From assembly GCA_003255025.1 (NCBI GenBank), contig QANY01011973.1, positions 940,756-1,004,755 of the forward strand: a stretch of 64,000 nt of DNA, given 5' to 3'. Within the stretch, counting starts at the first letter, position 1. Each line of letters begins with the position of its first letter. Positions 47,101 to 59,351 of the stretch are shown here, in pieces. The notes below the pieces were generated by a model that was given only the letters and a program-made list of their open reading frames with translations, had not been told where the DNA came from and made no database searches. Source of the DNA: Datisca glomerata. Lineage: Eukaryota > Streptophyta > Magnoliopsida > Cucurbitales > Datiscaceae. A program made the translations under genes and the position numbers.

Positions 47101-49403
47101 CATGTAGCTCCTAGTAGTCTCATGATGACTTTGATCAGACTGCTGCCAAAGCATCGCCTGTAAAGATTCTATAATCTCATAAGCAATTTCCATGCTTTAA
47201 TGCTTGGTTCTCAAAACAACATTCATGTTCACAAGCATATAGCACTTAGATTTATTGTTGGATTGAATCCAAGCATCAAACTTGTCCTTAACATTCTTAG
47301 GGGCATTGGCAGCGAGCTCCTTAGGACATTCCTCAGTAAGAAAAAATTAGTTACAAATTAACATCAAGTTTAAATTTGACTTCCATCTTATGAAATTATC
47401 ACCATTTAATTTTTCAAGTGCAAGTAAAGCAATAATAGGGTTACCCATGATAGATATAATAATAACTGAAAAATAAAACATACATAATTCATATATAATT
47501 AAAATAAATATCAAGAATTCAGAAAGTAAACGTGATACATGAATGCATCGTATTAAACACATAAATTTAATATTTACTAATCCATGATAAGACACCCTAC
47601 AATTAATGTGCCGCATTAGGGTTGGTTAGATTAATTTTAGACTGTCTATGAGACATTCTCATCCTTATTAATTAAAACCCAAAATATTTCATATTTTCTC
47701 TTTTGATAATAAGATATCGCTTATAAGATATCACAATTATCCACTCAAAGCTTAATTGTGATTTTGTGAGTGTAACCCATTATTTAAAATTCCATGACTT
47801 GATTTAGAATATGCCGCCCTAGGGTCGGTCAAAACTAAACTACATCACTTAGTCCTATATTCTTAAGAAGTTCAACCTTGGTACTCATACAGCTCGAACC
47901 CCCCTTTAGGGGGATGAAAACAAAGTCATCTCGAGGCCCTCACTGAACCTCATAGTGTTGTGCTAATAATGGAGACCGTAGGTTACATTGACATGTCAAT
48001 ATTCTCTCACTCACTATTTTAGGATAATGTGTTTCTATTTTGACTAATTAATTAATTTCAAATTAATTACTAGTTAAAATAACCCTATGAATGTAAAATT
48101 AACAGTTAATCCAATCTTATTTATCAAGTTCATTTAACCTTTTAAAGAGCCTAAGTCAAATTTATGTGAACTTAGAAAAATTAATTAATTACATTCATCA
48201 AACTTTTATAACACACTTTTAATAAATTTGGTTATCCTAATGGTTATTAAGACCTTTAGAGTGGTGTGATTACCAAGTTTAGCTAATTAAAACATAGTTG
48301 TTTACATGCAATTGATTTTCCAAGACAATTCATATAAACTTATTAGGAAAGACCTAATCAATCATGTATCTGCTAATGAGATGCATGATTAAATAAAATT
48401 CTGTGGGGTTTCATGTATGGCATGTGATCGACTAATGCATGGTTATGTTATCAATCAAATATATAAACATTTATTTAACAATTAAATAAACAAATGATGA
48501 ACCTAGTACTATTGGGTATTTCTAAATTCCAACCTTTGAAAATAGAAATAATTACAAACGGGACTTCAATAATACATATTTCTCGAATAGCTGATTCTCC
48601 ACTAGATGTCTATCTTCATAATCTTCAAGCTTTTATCAAAATTATTTTAATTAGAATAAACTAGTTTTTCTAATTAAATAATTTCATTAATTATCCTTTT
48701 AAAATTAATTAAATTTGATAGTCAAAAATTAATTTGATGACTCATCAAACTTGAGTTAAACCCAATCAATTAATTTTAATTTTTAAAAGAAATGAAAATT
48801 GATAATTATCATTTTAAAAATCAAATTTCAAACTTAAAAATTCAAAAGATAAGGATAGGATTTGATTTTTCACGACGCACCACAAGGATAGGGTAAAACG
48901 ACATCAGGGTTTCTACGAAACTTCCCTTACAGTAACAACAATTGTCTCCGACGTTAAGACTCACCCAACGCCACCCCCATCCATCACCCTCACCACCGCC
49001 ATCAACCATCGTGGCGGTCCAACCGCCACCAACGCCAATTTTTTCGACGGCGTTACCGCCGTTGGACTATCAGCGGCGACGCCGATTTTTGGAATTCCTA
49101 TTTTGTTCCTCCTCGTTTGTCTCGTGCGTTCTTTGTCTTCTCGTGATCGAAATTTTATAACATGATATTCAAAATAAAATTATAAAAATTCCTATGCCCA
49201 AAACGGCTTACACAAGATCTAAGAAAAAATAAAGAATAAAGTCTAAATCTAAAAGTCACCATATAATAAGCGATTCATCATTAACCACACATTCAAAAAA
49301 CAAACCATATATTCATTCATACATATCAAAATATATAATGAATAATGCAAGAAACCCATACACATTTTATGTATACATATATAAAGATTGCTCTGATACC
49401 ATT
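44148..49403 (-). pseudogene. Element B internal region: gag-pol remnants
   Basis: Reading on the minus strand: gag N-terminus (47,347-47,616, with NPIIALLALEKLNGDNFIRW), gag middle (46,849-47,193), a basic zinc-knuckle region (46,629-46,847), and the protease/pre-integrase start (46,249-46,584), where WMLDLGATNHVC shows the active-site block with Leu replacing the usual Ser. Integrase follows (45,688-45,942, FTFIDDYSRYGYTYLM, TLRSDRGGEY). RT is mostly lost between about 44,590 and 45,300. RNase H survives at 44,251-44,580 (CDNSGVIANFKESRSHKRGK). Stops and frameshifts occur throughout. The leader 47,620-49,389 is non-coding apart from a GC-richer patch near 48,940-49,100. Confidence 0.85.
49390..49401 (-). 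other. Primer binding site of element B
   Basis: The minus strand reads TGGTATCAGAGC, complementary to the 3' end of plant initiator tRNA-Met, two bases inside the 5' LTR. It fixes element B's orientation and the inner limit of its 5' LTR. Confidence 0.93.
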
Positions 49404-49461
49404 TGTTGGAATCCGCGGCGGCGCGTTGCGAAAGGTGTGGTGTTGTTTAAAAAAAATATAA

Positions 49462-49931
49462 ACGATAAATAGGGGTGTGCAGAATTTTTATGAACCGAAC
49501 TAAACTAAATCGGTTCGGTCGGTTCTTTTCTATGGTAATTGAAAATGGTTTGGTTAATTTAAGTAACCGAACTTCCGGTTCAATTATATTTTACAATAAA
49601 CATGTAATCGGTTCTAACCGATTACAACCATTTTTAATAAACATATATGAATTAGACATAAATGATTAAAAATTAGACATATATTAATTGTGTCGAGTGT
49701 TGATATTTTCAATTTAATGATTTTTATTTTTTTAAAGAAAATTTATAATTGTAGCCAAACCAGTTACAAGTGATCGAACCGGACCGATTACTTCAGTTTC
49801 ATTCGGTTCGGTTCTTTTGGTTACACCGGTTCAGTTCGGTTCGTAATTTTTGGTAACCGGTGAATTCGGTTTGATCACAAAACTACCTTCCAAATCGACC
49901 GAACTGAACTGTGCACACCCCTAATGATAAA
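49462..49931. mobile_element. hAT-type MITE in the 5' LTR of element B
   Basis: The element is 49,470-49,923 (454 bases). The left end is TAGGGGTGTGCA and the right end the exact inverse, TGCACACCCCTA. Flanks ACGATAAA (49,462-49,469) and ATGATAAA (49,924-49,931) form an 8-bp duplication with one mismatch. The 3' LTR at about 39,990 shows the empty site. Both halves are rich in GGTTCGGTT/AACCGAAC words in inverted arrangement, so the element could fold on itself. No transposase is encoded. Confidence 0.92.
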
Positions 49932-50664
49932 CGATCGCATCATCGCCGATCCCAAAGATAAAAAATTTTTAATTGAAAAATATTTTTTCAAATCGAATCC
50001 ATTATATATCTATACATTAAATTTAAGACATACAAAGATATGAATTATGTCTCTTGTAGTCTATCAAACGTTCTTGCAAATAATGAACTTGTAATCTCAC
50101 AAACAACAGACTGTGAGGATCCATACCAAGATCTTTCAAGCCATTACTCAAACACATGAGACGTGTGTGGGCACATAGAATAAATCAAATACACTTTTCT
50201 GTCGCTAGATGCACTCTACACATGAGATTTAGAGATTTTAGAGAATGACTATAGAGAGACAAAACTCTGATAGAATTAGAAAAACTCATAGAGCTTTTTG
50301 ATTAACATTTAATCACACAATTGGACAATGATTGCAGTTGCAGCACTAAAGCCAGTAGAATAATATTAATATATTTTATAAATAATGGCATATCAGATTT
50401 CTTAGGGATAAAATATAAACTAAATACAAATGTGCAATTGAAGTGGGACCAAGTACAATTATACGACACTGCAGTGCCACACAGCACTGCAGTGTGTCGT
50501 GAGGAGTCATAGTGCCTCATGGCACTGTATCTCATGGCACCACTATAGTGTCCCGTGACACTACAGTAGTCCATGTAAATCTTTGATTCAAAATAAGTGA
50601 TTGATATGTGGCAGTCCAATATGCCACGTGGCAATTTATAAAAATTTATTATTTATTTTAATCA

Positions 50665-50808
50665 GATAAATATCTAGATTTTTTTTGTCAAAATTACATT
50701 ACAAATTTTAAAGGATGAAGGAGTATGACTCGAACCCATGACCTCTAGGGTATGGGTGTGAAGGCTTAATCAACCGCGCTAACCCAGCTTGTCGATAAAT
50801 ATCTAGAT
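50665..50808 (-). mobile_element. tRNA-derived SINE in the 5' LTR of element B
   Basis: The SINE body is 50,680-50,793 (114 bases) on the minus strand. It begins GACAAGCTGGGTTAGCGCGG, where TAGCGCGGTTGATTAAGCC resembles Pol III box A, and carries GGTTCGAGTCA as box B. Its end has TTTTGAC followed by an A run. It is flanked by a perfect 15-bp duplication, GATAAATATCTAGAT (50,665-50,679 and 50,794-50,808), as left by LINE-dependent insertion. Confidence 0.93.
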
Positions 50809-52123
50809 ATAAATTAATTCAAAATTAACTTATCTGATCTCCCAATCAATTATCTTTTCTGTTAATTAACAGATTAGATAAACCAAATAAAATTATTATC
50901 TCATAATGATTTAATATTATTTAATTTGATAAATCTAATATTCTGTCTCACTTATCGATCAATACAAAATTAATCAATTAAATTATTTAATTATAATTTC
51001 TGAAAATTTCATTAAATAATTTAATTAATTAGTTCTTAATTAATTACATATAATTTTTTCATAATTATATATTTACCCCAGAAATTTAATTTTTATCGTA
51101 AGTTAGTCCTTTTCTCAGGTCCTAAATATATTCACATCCTAGACTGTGTAGTACAAATGTGACTTGGAGATCATGGACCCATAATTTAAGCTCCAACAAA
51201 TCAGATTATTAATTAAACTCTTTAATTAAATAATTTTTTTATTAATTCTATTATTACTCCACTATAAATATTACACTCTTAGAGATTATAGAATGTATTA
51301 ACAGAGTATTCTCGTATAGTTCATTGATATAATAATTTCATTTAGTTCTATCCTCCAATTATTGGTTCATAAATTAAAGCTAGTCAAAATTATCGTTTTG
51401 CCCTTCTAATTACCTCTTGATCCTTAAGTACCATTAATTCACTAGTGAATAACTAATTTATAATCGTATTATAAATTTGAGCTCAATATCCATTCTATTC
51501 CAGAATTAACACTTAAGCGAACCAATATACAATCCGTTAGGAAAGCTTGGATTCCAAATCTTGTAAGATCATGTTTCCAGCCATCCATATTTCTGAATCT
51601 CTAAAATAAAAGCCACTAACCTGTTTTACAAACAAACCTTAACGAGTAAATCAAAAGATCTAGTAGACATGCATAAGAGTTTATAACTACTTAGAATTCA
51701 GGCTAATCATCATACGATCATCACATTTATGTGTATTAAATTATTATGATAAATAACAAGTTAATAAATATATTAATCTACATTGGTCCTGTCATATATA
51801 ATCTTATTATATAAAGTATATTCACTAAGATATCTATCTACATCAATGATTCATATCTAGATCACATGCATTTTTAATTATTAGTGAACCGTACTAGCAA
51901 CCATTCATTAGAGATCGCATACTTTAATATATTGTTGACAATTTTATTCATTATCTATGAGCTTAATCCTTTCGTACTTATACAAGATCATAGTCTCATT
52001 AATGAATATTGAATTTTCAGATATTTACATAAATTATTCAACAATAATTTAAAGAAAAATATAATTGCATTCAATTTCATATTAAAATGCCAAAACACAT
52101 GCTTTAGGGCACTACGCCCAACA

Positions 52124-55100
52124 GTGTCAGCATCTAAAATGACTTTCAGAATTTTCAGGAACTTTTTGATCTAGACAACCTCTTTTACAGCTTCAGAAGC
52201 TGCCACATACTCAGCTTCTATGGTAGAATCAACAATATAATGTTTTTTATATTTTTTCATACTACTACTCCACCATTCAAGACGAACACCGATCCTGAAG
52301 TAGACATCCTGAAATCATTGTCTGCTTGAAAATTGGAGTCGGTATAACCCGTCATATTCAAGCTAGTACTTGAATACACAAGCATATAGTTCCTCATTCT
52401 CCTAATATACTTGAGAATATGCTTGACGACATTCCAATGTTTGACTCCAAGATTAGATTGGAAAAGACTTTCCACTCCCACGAAGTAGCAAATATCTGGT
52501 CTAGTACAAAACATCGCATACATGAGACTTTCTACGGCTGATGCATATGAGATCTTTTTCATGTCTTCCTCTTCTTGAGAAGTATTGAGAGACTGATCAT
52601 TAGAGAGGATGACTTCATGCCTGAAGGAAAAATACCTATTCCTAGAGTCTTGCATATTGAAATGATCCATCACTTTATCAATATAAGAAGCTTGGGACAG
52701 TGTCAATTGTTTGTTCTTCCTATCTTGAAAGATCTTAATATCTAAGACAAATGCAGTTTCTCTAAGATCCTTCATATCAAATTATGTTGCAAGCCAAATC
52801 TTGATATCTGATAATTTTCCTACATAATTCTCAATGAGTAGAATATTGTCCACGTACAAGACTAGAAAAACCACTTTCCTTTCGTGTATCAGCTTATATA
52901 CACTGGGTTCATCCACTAACTGTTCAAAACTATAGTTCTTGGTAGTTTCATCAAATCTGATATTCCACGATCGTTATGCTTGCTTAAGTCTATCAATGGA
53001 CTTTAACAGTTCATAAACCTTGCCCGATTAGCCTTTCTCCATAAATGAGCTCTTCAAGATTGTCATTCAGAAATGTAGTCTGGACGTTTATCTGCAAGAT
53101 TTGATAATCGAGGGCAGCAACAATGGACATGATGATTCAGATGGACTTAAGCATGGCCACCGATGAAAAGTTATCTGCGTAGTCAATGCATTCATTTTGG
53201 GTGTAGCCCTTGTCTACTAGTCTAGCTTTGAATGTCTTCATATTCCCATTCGGACCTTTTTTGTCCTTATAAATCTATTTACACCCTACATTTTTTATCC
53301 TTTCAGAAGGATCTATAAGTTTCTAGACTCCGTTTGAGTACATCAAATGTATCTCAACGTTCATGGCTTTTTACTATAGGTTTCTTCTGGACCAGCCACG
53401 ACCTGCGAGTAGAAAATAGATTCATCATGATCCTTATCTGAGACTGTTATTAAGGTATCTCCATAAGACATGTACCGGTCAGGTTATCTTACAACCCTCC
53501 CACTATGTTGAGGCTCCGTAGACTCTGACCCTTGTTATGGTTCATCCATTATTGAATTAGGAATAGGTCCTGATTGGGGAGTCAGTGTCCTCCCACTCAA
53601 TAATTCATCTAGCACAAATGTGCTTCTCGATTTCACACTTCTTATATAGTCTTCCTCAAGAAAATGTGCATTCGTGCTAACGAATGTTTTCTTGTCGGTT
53701 GGACTATAAAAGACATATATCTTCGTTCTCTTGAGATATCCTACAAATATGTATGATTTTGATCAACCGGCTAACTTGCCCGTCTTCGATCTCAGTACAT
53801 ATGCCAGTCATCCCCATTTCCTAAGCTGGGTTACAGATGACTTTCATCCACTCTATCTTTCATATAGCGTGTTATGCACCCTCTTTGACGAAACTTGGTT
53901 CAGAATGTATGTTGTTGTTTCCAAGACATATTCCCAGAATGAATCTAGGAGGGATGAGTAACTCATCATGGATCTAACCATATCCATCAGAGTTTAATTC
54001 ATTCTCTCTGACACACCATTATGTTATGGAGTGCCAGATGCTGTAATCTGAGAAAGAATACCTTCTTCCTTAAGAAAGTTTTTGAACTCTCCTAGCAATT
54101 ACTCTCCACCATGATCGGATCGTAGTGTTTTGATTAGTTTCTCTAATTTCTTTTCAGCCATAGCCTTGTACTCTTTGAATTTTTCAAAGGTTTCATACTC
54201 TTAGCGCATTAGATAAACATGTTCAAAACGTGAGTAGTCATCTATGAAGGTTACAAAATATTCATAACCTCCTATTGCTTTGATATTCAATGGCCACATA
54301 CATCACTATGTACAAGTTCGAGGCATTGGGTGGCTCTTTCACTCTTCGTAGAAAATGTTCTCTTGGTCATTTTGCCTTCTATGCAGGATTCACATGTGGG
54401 TAGTGATCCCACACTTAAAGTTTGCAATGGACCATCCTTTACAATTCTTTTAATCATGTCTAGGCTAATATGGCCAATACGTAAATGCCACAAGTATGTT
54501 AAATCGATTGATTCAGACTTCAATCTTTTACTATCTCTTTGTAAATTAGTATTTACTTCAGTGTCATATATCATTGGAACTATTGATTTTACATAGAATA
54601 GGTTATTTATCAATCGTGCAGTAGTGATCAAGCTATTACTTCTAAAAATACTAATATTATTATCAACGAAATTTAAAGACAATCCTTCCTCTATCAAACT
54701 AGCTACTGAAATAAGGTTCTTTCAAAAACCATGATATAATAAACATCTCGTAAAATCATAAAACTGTTATCAAATGATAATTTAATAGTTGCAACTGATA
54801 CAACCAATGCTAGTACTTTATTTCCTCAACGGAGGCTGAACTCGCCCTCGTCAAGCTTTCTGGTTTCCCTGAACCTCTTCAGGGAACAACATATATGGTT
54901 AGTGGTAGCAGAGTCTACAATCCATTAAAAAGTAGAGTCAGCCACATAACAGGCCTCAGTAACAAGTACCGTACCTTTGGATTTTAACTCTTTGGATAAT
55001 CCGGGCAGTTTCATTTTCAATTGCCAGCAGCTCCACAATGTGACACTTGTTTTTCGACTTGTCCACTTTTGTAGTGCCCTTGCCTTTCACAACTTTCGAG

Positions 55101-55445
55101 TTTTGATTCTTAGCCTTTTTTGGACCTCTCTTGTGTGTTTTTTGCGCCAGAGGTGTAAGGCTTATTTTCAATAAATTTTACCTCTCCAGTCTTCCTCTTA
55201 CCCTTCAGAAACAGAGTCTTAGCAGCTTGCAATTCTTTCATAAGCTTAGGAAGTGAGTACCTCAACTTATTCATCGAATAATTAAGTTTGAAGTTCTTAA
55301 AAGTGTCAGGCAGAATCTCAAGGATCATATCAGCTTGAGTCTCACCATCTACCTCAACACCCATGATCTCCATCTCATTCAGATAACTTATGATCAGCAT
55401 CATGTGTTCTCTGACAGAAGTTTCAGGTTTCATATGACAGTTCAT
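52124..55445 (-). pseudogene. Element A gag-pol remnant upstream of element B
   Basis: On the minus strand from the right: gag middle (55,110-55,445, ILPDTFKNFKLNYSMNKLRY), a Lys-rich zinc-knuckle region (54,956-55,171), and gag-pre-integrase (54,287-54,697, LWHLRIGHISLDMIKRIVKD with CESCIEGKMTKR and LVHSDVCG). Broken integrase and RT follow, with the RT catalytic motif near 52,835-52,860 reading LYVDNILL where YVDD is needed. RT thumb and RNase H start lie at 52,257-52,775 (MKDLRETAFVLDIKIFQDRK, YTDSNFQADNDF), then AASEAVKEVVW-type sequence up to the B insertion. Several frameshifts; loss of the second catalytic Asp alone would abolish RT activity. Confidence 0.87.
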
Positions 55446-57454
55446 GAAGTTTCACACATCAGTCTATTTGTCTTGACGACCATGTTCCCTGAACATTTCG
55501 GTGATGTTCAACATCATATCAACAACGATTTCCATATTCTGATGTTGTTGTTACAATATATTGCCAATTGATGCTAGGATGTAACACTTGGCAATCTCAT
55601 CAAAACGCAGCTAAGAAGCATAGGCATCATTTTCCACTTGAGTCGATTCAACAATAGGTTAAATGGGACAAGGGGTGGTGAGCATAAACTTATGCTTTTC
55701 TACCGTCAGCACGATATCAAGATTACGTTTCCAATCCACGTAATTTTCACTAGTACGTTTGTTCGCATTCAAGATTGTTGAGAGTAGATAATGATATGAT
55801 TACTGAAAAAAATAAATAAAGTGGTGTAAGTAAATACTCAATCATTTAGGAAAGTATGATGCATGATGCAAATACTTAAATATTTGAAAACCAATAAAAG
55901 TATTTCCTCCATGATGTTTCGATCAACAATGATAGCTTGTCTCATCTAAGGATAACGCCCAAGCTACCTCATCTCGCATCGAGACTCTTCTCGTTTGGTT
56001 AACGCTTTTCAAGTTGTCACTACATCTAGCTTAACCAATCACCAATGATTTTGGTCACCTTAACCCCATTGACTAGCTCCTATGAGAGATTCCAATGTAC
56101 TTCAGTCTAAGTGTTTAACCAAAGCATCGACTTTAAAGGTTGCTATGAACCAACGGTGCATCTAGGAACGGTCCTGCCACACCATTTCTTTTACAAGCTT
56201 TAGTTTCTCAAGCAACTAAATAACTCAAAGCGACAAGATTTTAAAGTTTCTACCACTGAAGAGAGGACCGCTAGGGCGACATTAAACCATCCCTCGTGCC
56301 ATGACTAAGTTTACGTTGGAGACTTTGAGAACGTTTCAACGTAAATGACCATCCTACTTAGTTTTTGAAAAAACAGATTTTTCTTTTCTTTTTCATAAAA
56401 ACCTTAACTCTTTATAAATTTGAAAATTATAAACTTTTATAAAATTTAAATCATAATTTAAAAATTATACTTTTATAAAATTCGCATTGTATTTAAATTA
56501 TAACTCATTATAAGTTTAAACTACAATGATGCATGTACGTGTTACATGACATTTTGATATATGAATATCCATATTTCTATATGGCATGTTATATGATGAT
56601 ACAAGATTAATAATAAATCATCCATTCAAAATTTATCTCTCTATAGCTCATTTCTAATTACAACCCATAAAATAATAATAAATAAATTATAATAATTTTA
56701 AATACTAATCTCTATAGCATCTGTAATTTTCTCATTCTACTTAAGGAAGTCTCACCAATTTATAGCTCTTTATAAAAGTCCAGTCTCATTTTCAAAATTT
56801 AAAATTAGTTTTCCAACAATTTTTACTTTGATAAATAAATTACCAAGTAAATTAATCAATTGATTAAGTTTTAAAACAATTTATAACATAAATTGCAGTT
56901 CATTAGTGCTGAAAAATACTGAATTAAATAAAATTAATTTTTAGGGACTCGATTGGGAAGACCCTAAGGTTTCCTAACCTCAAAAATTTTCAAAACCTCA
57001 TTGTTTCCCAAACCCTAAAGTTTTCAAAACTTCAAGGTTTCTGAACCTTAAAGTTTTCAAAACCTTAAGGTTTCCTAAACCATAATTAGGAAACCTACGG
57101 CGGTGGGCGGCGGCGGTAAGTAGTGGCGTGCAGCAATGTGGGGCAGCATGCGACGGCGCGGTGCGCCGATGACGAAGCGATGACTTTTCTTGCAACGACA
57201 GATTTACTTGGAATTTAAAGATACAAATTTTTAAAAAATTAAATTACATCAAATCCTGTCTCAATTTTGGCGTACATCAATTCTAAAATTGAAAATAAAC
57301 ACCTAGAGCCAATCGATCGGGATCCATTCATGAAACACATTAAAAATACTTTGAATCTACCATAAAAAATATATGTCAATATCATAATATCCATCCATAC
57401 ATACATTTAATGACTAAATATGTATAATAAAAAACCCAAGACTCTGATACCAAT
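55446..57454 (-). other. Element A gag N-terminal remnant and leader
   Basis: The first few hundred bases carry broken gag N-terminal coding. The remainder is the AT-rich untranslated leader between gag and the 5' LTR, with a short GC-richer patch at 57,095-57,180. The primer binding site is at 57,441-57,452 (one mismatch to the initiator tRNA-Met type over 13 bases). No unrelated gene is seen. Confidence 0.6.
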
Positions 57455-59351
57455 TGTTGGATCAGGTTTTAATTGAAGAAGATTAATGAACCACGAACGG
57501 TTCATGGGTGGAATATAAACAAATTTTTAAAACAAATATTTAGTCATATTAAATATAAAACCATACAACTATCATACATATTTAGATAACACATATCGAG
57601 TAGAGATAGAAATAATTTTATACCTTTTTTTATCAGAGGAATTCTGACTTAGTGGAATTCTTTTGATCGTCTCACGTTCTTCGTTCTTTAAGATATGTAG
57701 AACTTGAATTAATCTTCACGCCAACAACCACTCGTAGGATTCAGAAGTATTTTTCACAAGGATGTCTTCAGGAATTGAGTGTGGGCTCTCAAAATAACAG
57801 AAGAACAAAAAACAAAACTTTTCATCTTCCTCTAGGGTTCGGTGGCAACAAGGAGATGTGAGAGAGAAACTTTTTTCTTGCTATGTGTAATCACACACTG
57901 TGGTTAGGGTTATGTCAACACGTCATAGAATTGCAACCCTAATGCCATATCTTATATAATAATTAAAAAATTTATACATATACCCCTACATGTTAAATTG
58001 TCAAAAATATCCTCGCTCTGCACTGCTATATGTGATTTTTACATCTCCCCTAGAGTCAATAATATGTCCAAATTCATCAATCTAAATTGATAAATTAAAT
58101 TGATCCATATCAATTAATTGATTGATTTTCCTTTATTTATAAATTTTCTAATAATTAGAAAATAAAAAATCAATTAATTTGAAGATTAATTTTACTCTTC
58201 ACTAATTTAGTGATGACACCCATCATATATGGGTTCGAGAAGTGTATCTTGGTCCAAAACACATTTTTGGTCCAACTGATGTTGTTTCTCATTCTTGTCC
58301 TTATGAACTACTCCTGAAACTGAACGGACCCACATGAATAAAGCTATAGGATTCAACTACCCGGCTAATTTATCTCAATAAATTGATGACCTATTTAATC
58401 CTGACATCGTACCACTCCATTATAGGTCCAATGTCGAATCAACTCTCGATTCACGCATGCTACATTTTCTACTAGTGCAAATTAATATATTTATTCCACG
58501 GTACACAAAATATTTTAACATGTTACCCTTCATGAATATCAGTAACAAGAGTGATGTGTAAAATTACCGTTTTATCCATCTAGTTATTATTTCCTTAACT
58601 CATTTATTGGTTGTGAATAAGAAAGATATATAAGTGAAGTGTCTCGTACAATTCGCAATGTCGTATTCAATGACTCATGCATCGAGTACGAGGCCCAGTT
58701 TATTTATTCACATACCATCAATAAAGCATAAGGTGATATTGTTGCTATTGCAATCTTATCACAGATTCCATATATGTGAATCACGCAACTCCAACATAGT
58801 TGAATGACAATCCCAACAGCCGAAGTATTATCCGAAGATTCAAACTCACGCCTTTGACATATCAAAGATCACAATTTAATAGACCAAGTTTCGTATTCAC
58901 TTCAAGATAAAGGTAATTACGAAATATACTTAAGGTATAACAATTAGATTTACAATTAGATAAACGACTTTACTCTAAATTATTTTGTTACTAGTCTATT
59001 CAACATGTTCCATAACATGTATATGTCAACTGTTAGAGTCTCCACTCTCATACATCAAGATCGATATCCTTTGGTTCAACTTAACAGTCGTAATCGGGCT
59101 CAGTTGCCCAGTCGATCCTAAGACTGCGAATAACATTCTAAACTATTTCAAAAGAGTTTGTCTAGAAGACCACTTTATCTTTACTCTTCTTACGTTGATA
59201 ATAGTTCTAAGACTTGAGTAAATTATAAACACACCTTAATTAAAAGGAAAACTTTCATTTATTATTAATTTCAGTAATAAAAAATGTAAGAAAAATAATT
59301 AAATAATCACAAATAGTTATTACGCCATATTTTATGGACATAATTCCAACA
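57455..59351 (-). repeat. 5' LTR of element A, full length
   Basis: A 1,897-base LTR starting TGTTGGATCAGG and ending TTCCAACA on the plus strand. It retains the 733-base segment (57,504-58,236) lost from the partner. Shared blocks with the other LTR include agaagtgtatcttg/ggaagtgtatcttg, catgaataaa, ctattcaacatgtt and the end tatggacataatt. Confidence 0.92.

Larger units (their letters stand above)
39935..52123 (-). mobile_element. Ty1/copia LTR retrotransposon B, inserted in element A
   Basis: The 3' LTR is 39,935-44,147 and the 5' LTR 49,404-52,123; both are swollen by later insertions. Removing these gives LTRs of about 2.03 and 2.13 kb, close to the 2,182-base solo LTR of the same family. 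The target duplication is perfect: GTGTC at 39,930-39,934 and 52,124-52,128. The primer site 49,390-49,401 is an exact 12-base match to the initiator tRNA-Met type (minus TGGTATCAGAGC). The polypurine tract lies at 44,148-44,160. The internal region (44,148-49,403) keeps gag, protease, integrase and RNase H remnants; most of RT is missing or unreadable. Confidence 0.93.
49404..52123 (-). repeat. 5' LTR of element B (contains a MITE and a SINE)
   Basis: A TGTTGGAATCCGC start and CGCCCAACA end, 2,720 bases in all. Subtracting the MITE and SINE with one copy of each target duplication leaves about 2,130 bases, matching the other family members. The right end abuts GTGTC, the duplicated target in element A. 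Confidence 0.92.
38509..59351 (-). mobile_element. Ty1/copia LTR retrotransposon A, host of nested insertions
   Basis: The 3' LTR is 38,509-39,672 and the 5' LTR 57,455-59,351, both TGTTGG...AACA on the plus strand. Next to the 5' LTR, 57,441-57,452 is a primer site for initiator tRNA-Met (minus strand TGGTATCAGAGT). Next to the 3' LTR lies a polypurine tract (39,673-39,685, minus CCAAGTGGGAGAT). Its own internal region is about 5.6 kb once element B is removed. Coding on the minus strand is gag, pre-integrase, RT, RNase H, all broken. Expected 5-bp target duplications are not clear: TGGAC left and AGGTC right match at three of five positions. Confidence 0.9.

Noticed and set aside
54330..54596. 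88-codon plus-strand frame
   Set aside because: Antisense to the pre-integrase region of element A; a frame shadow.
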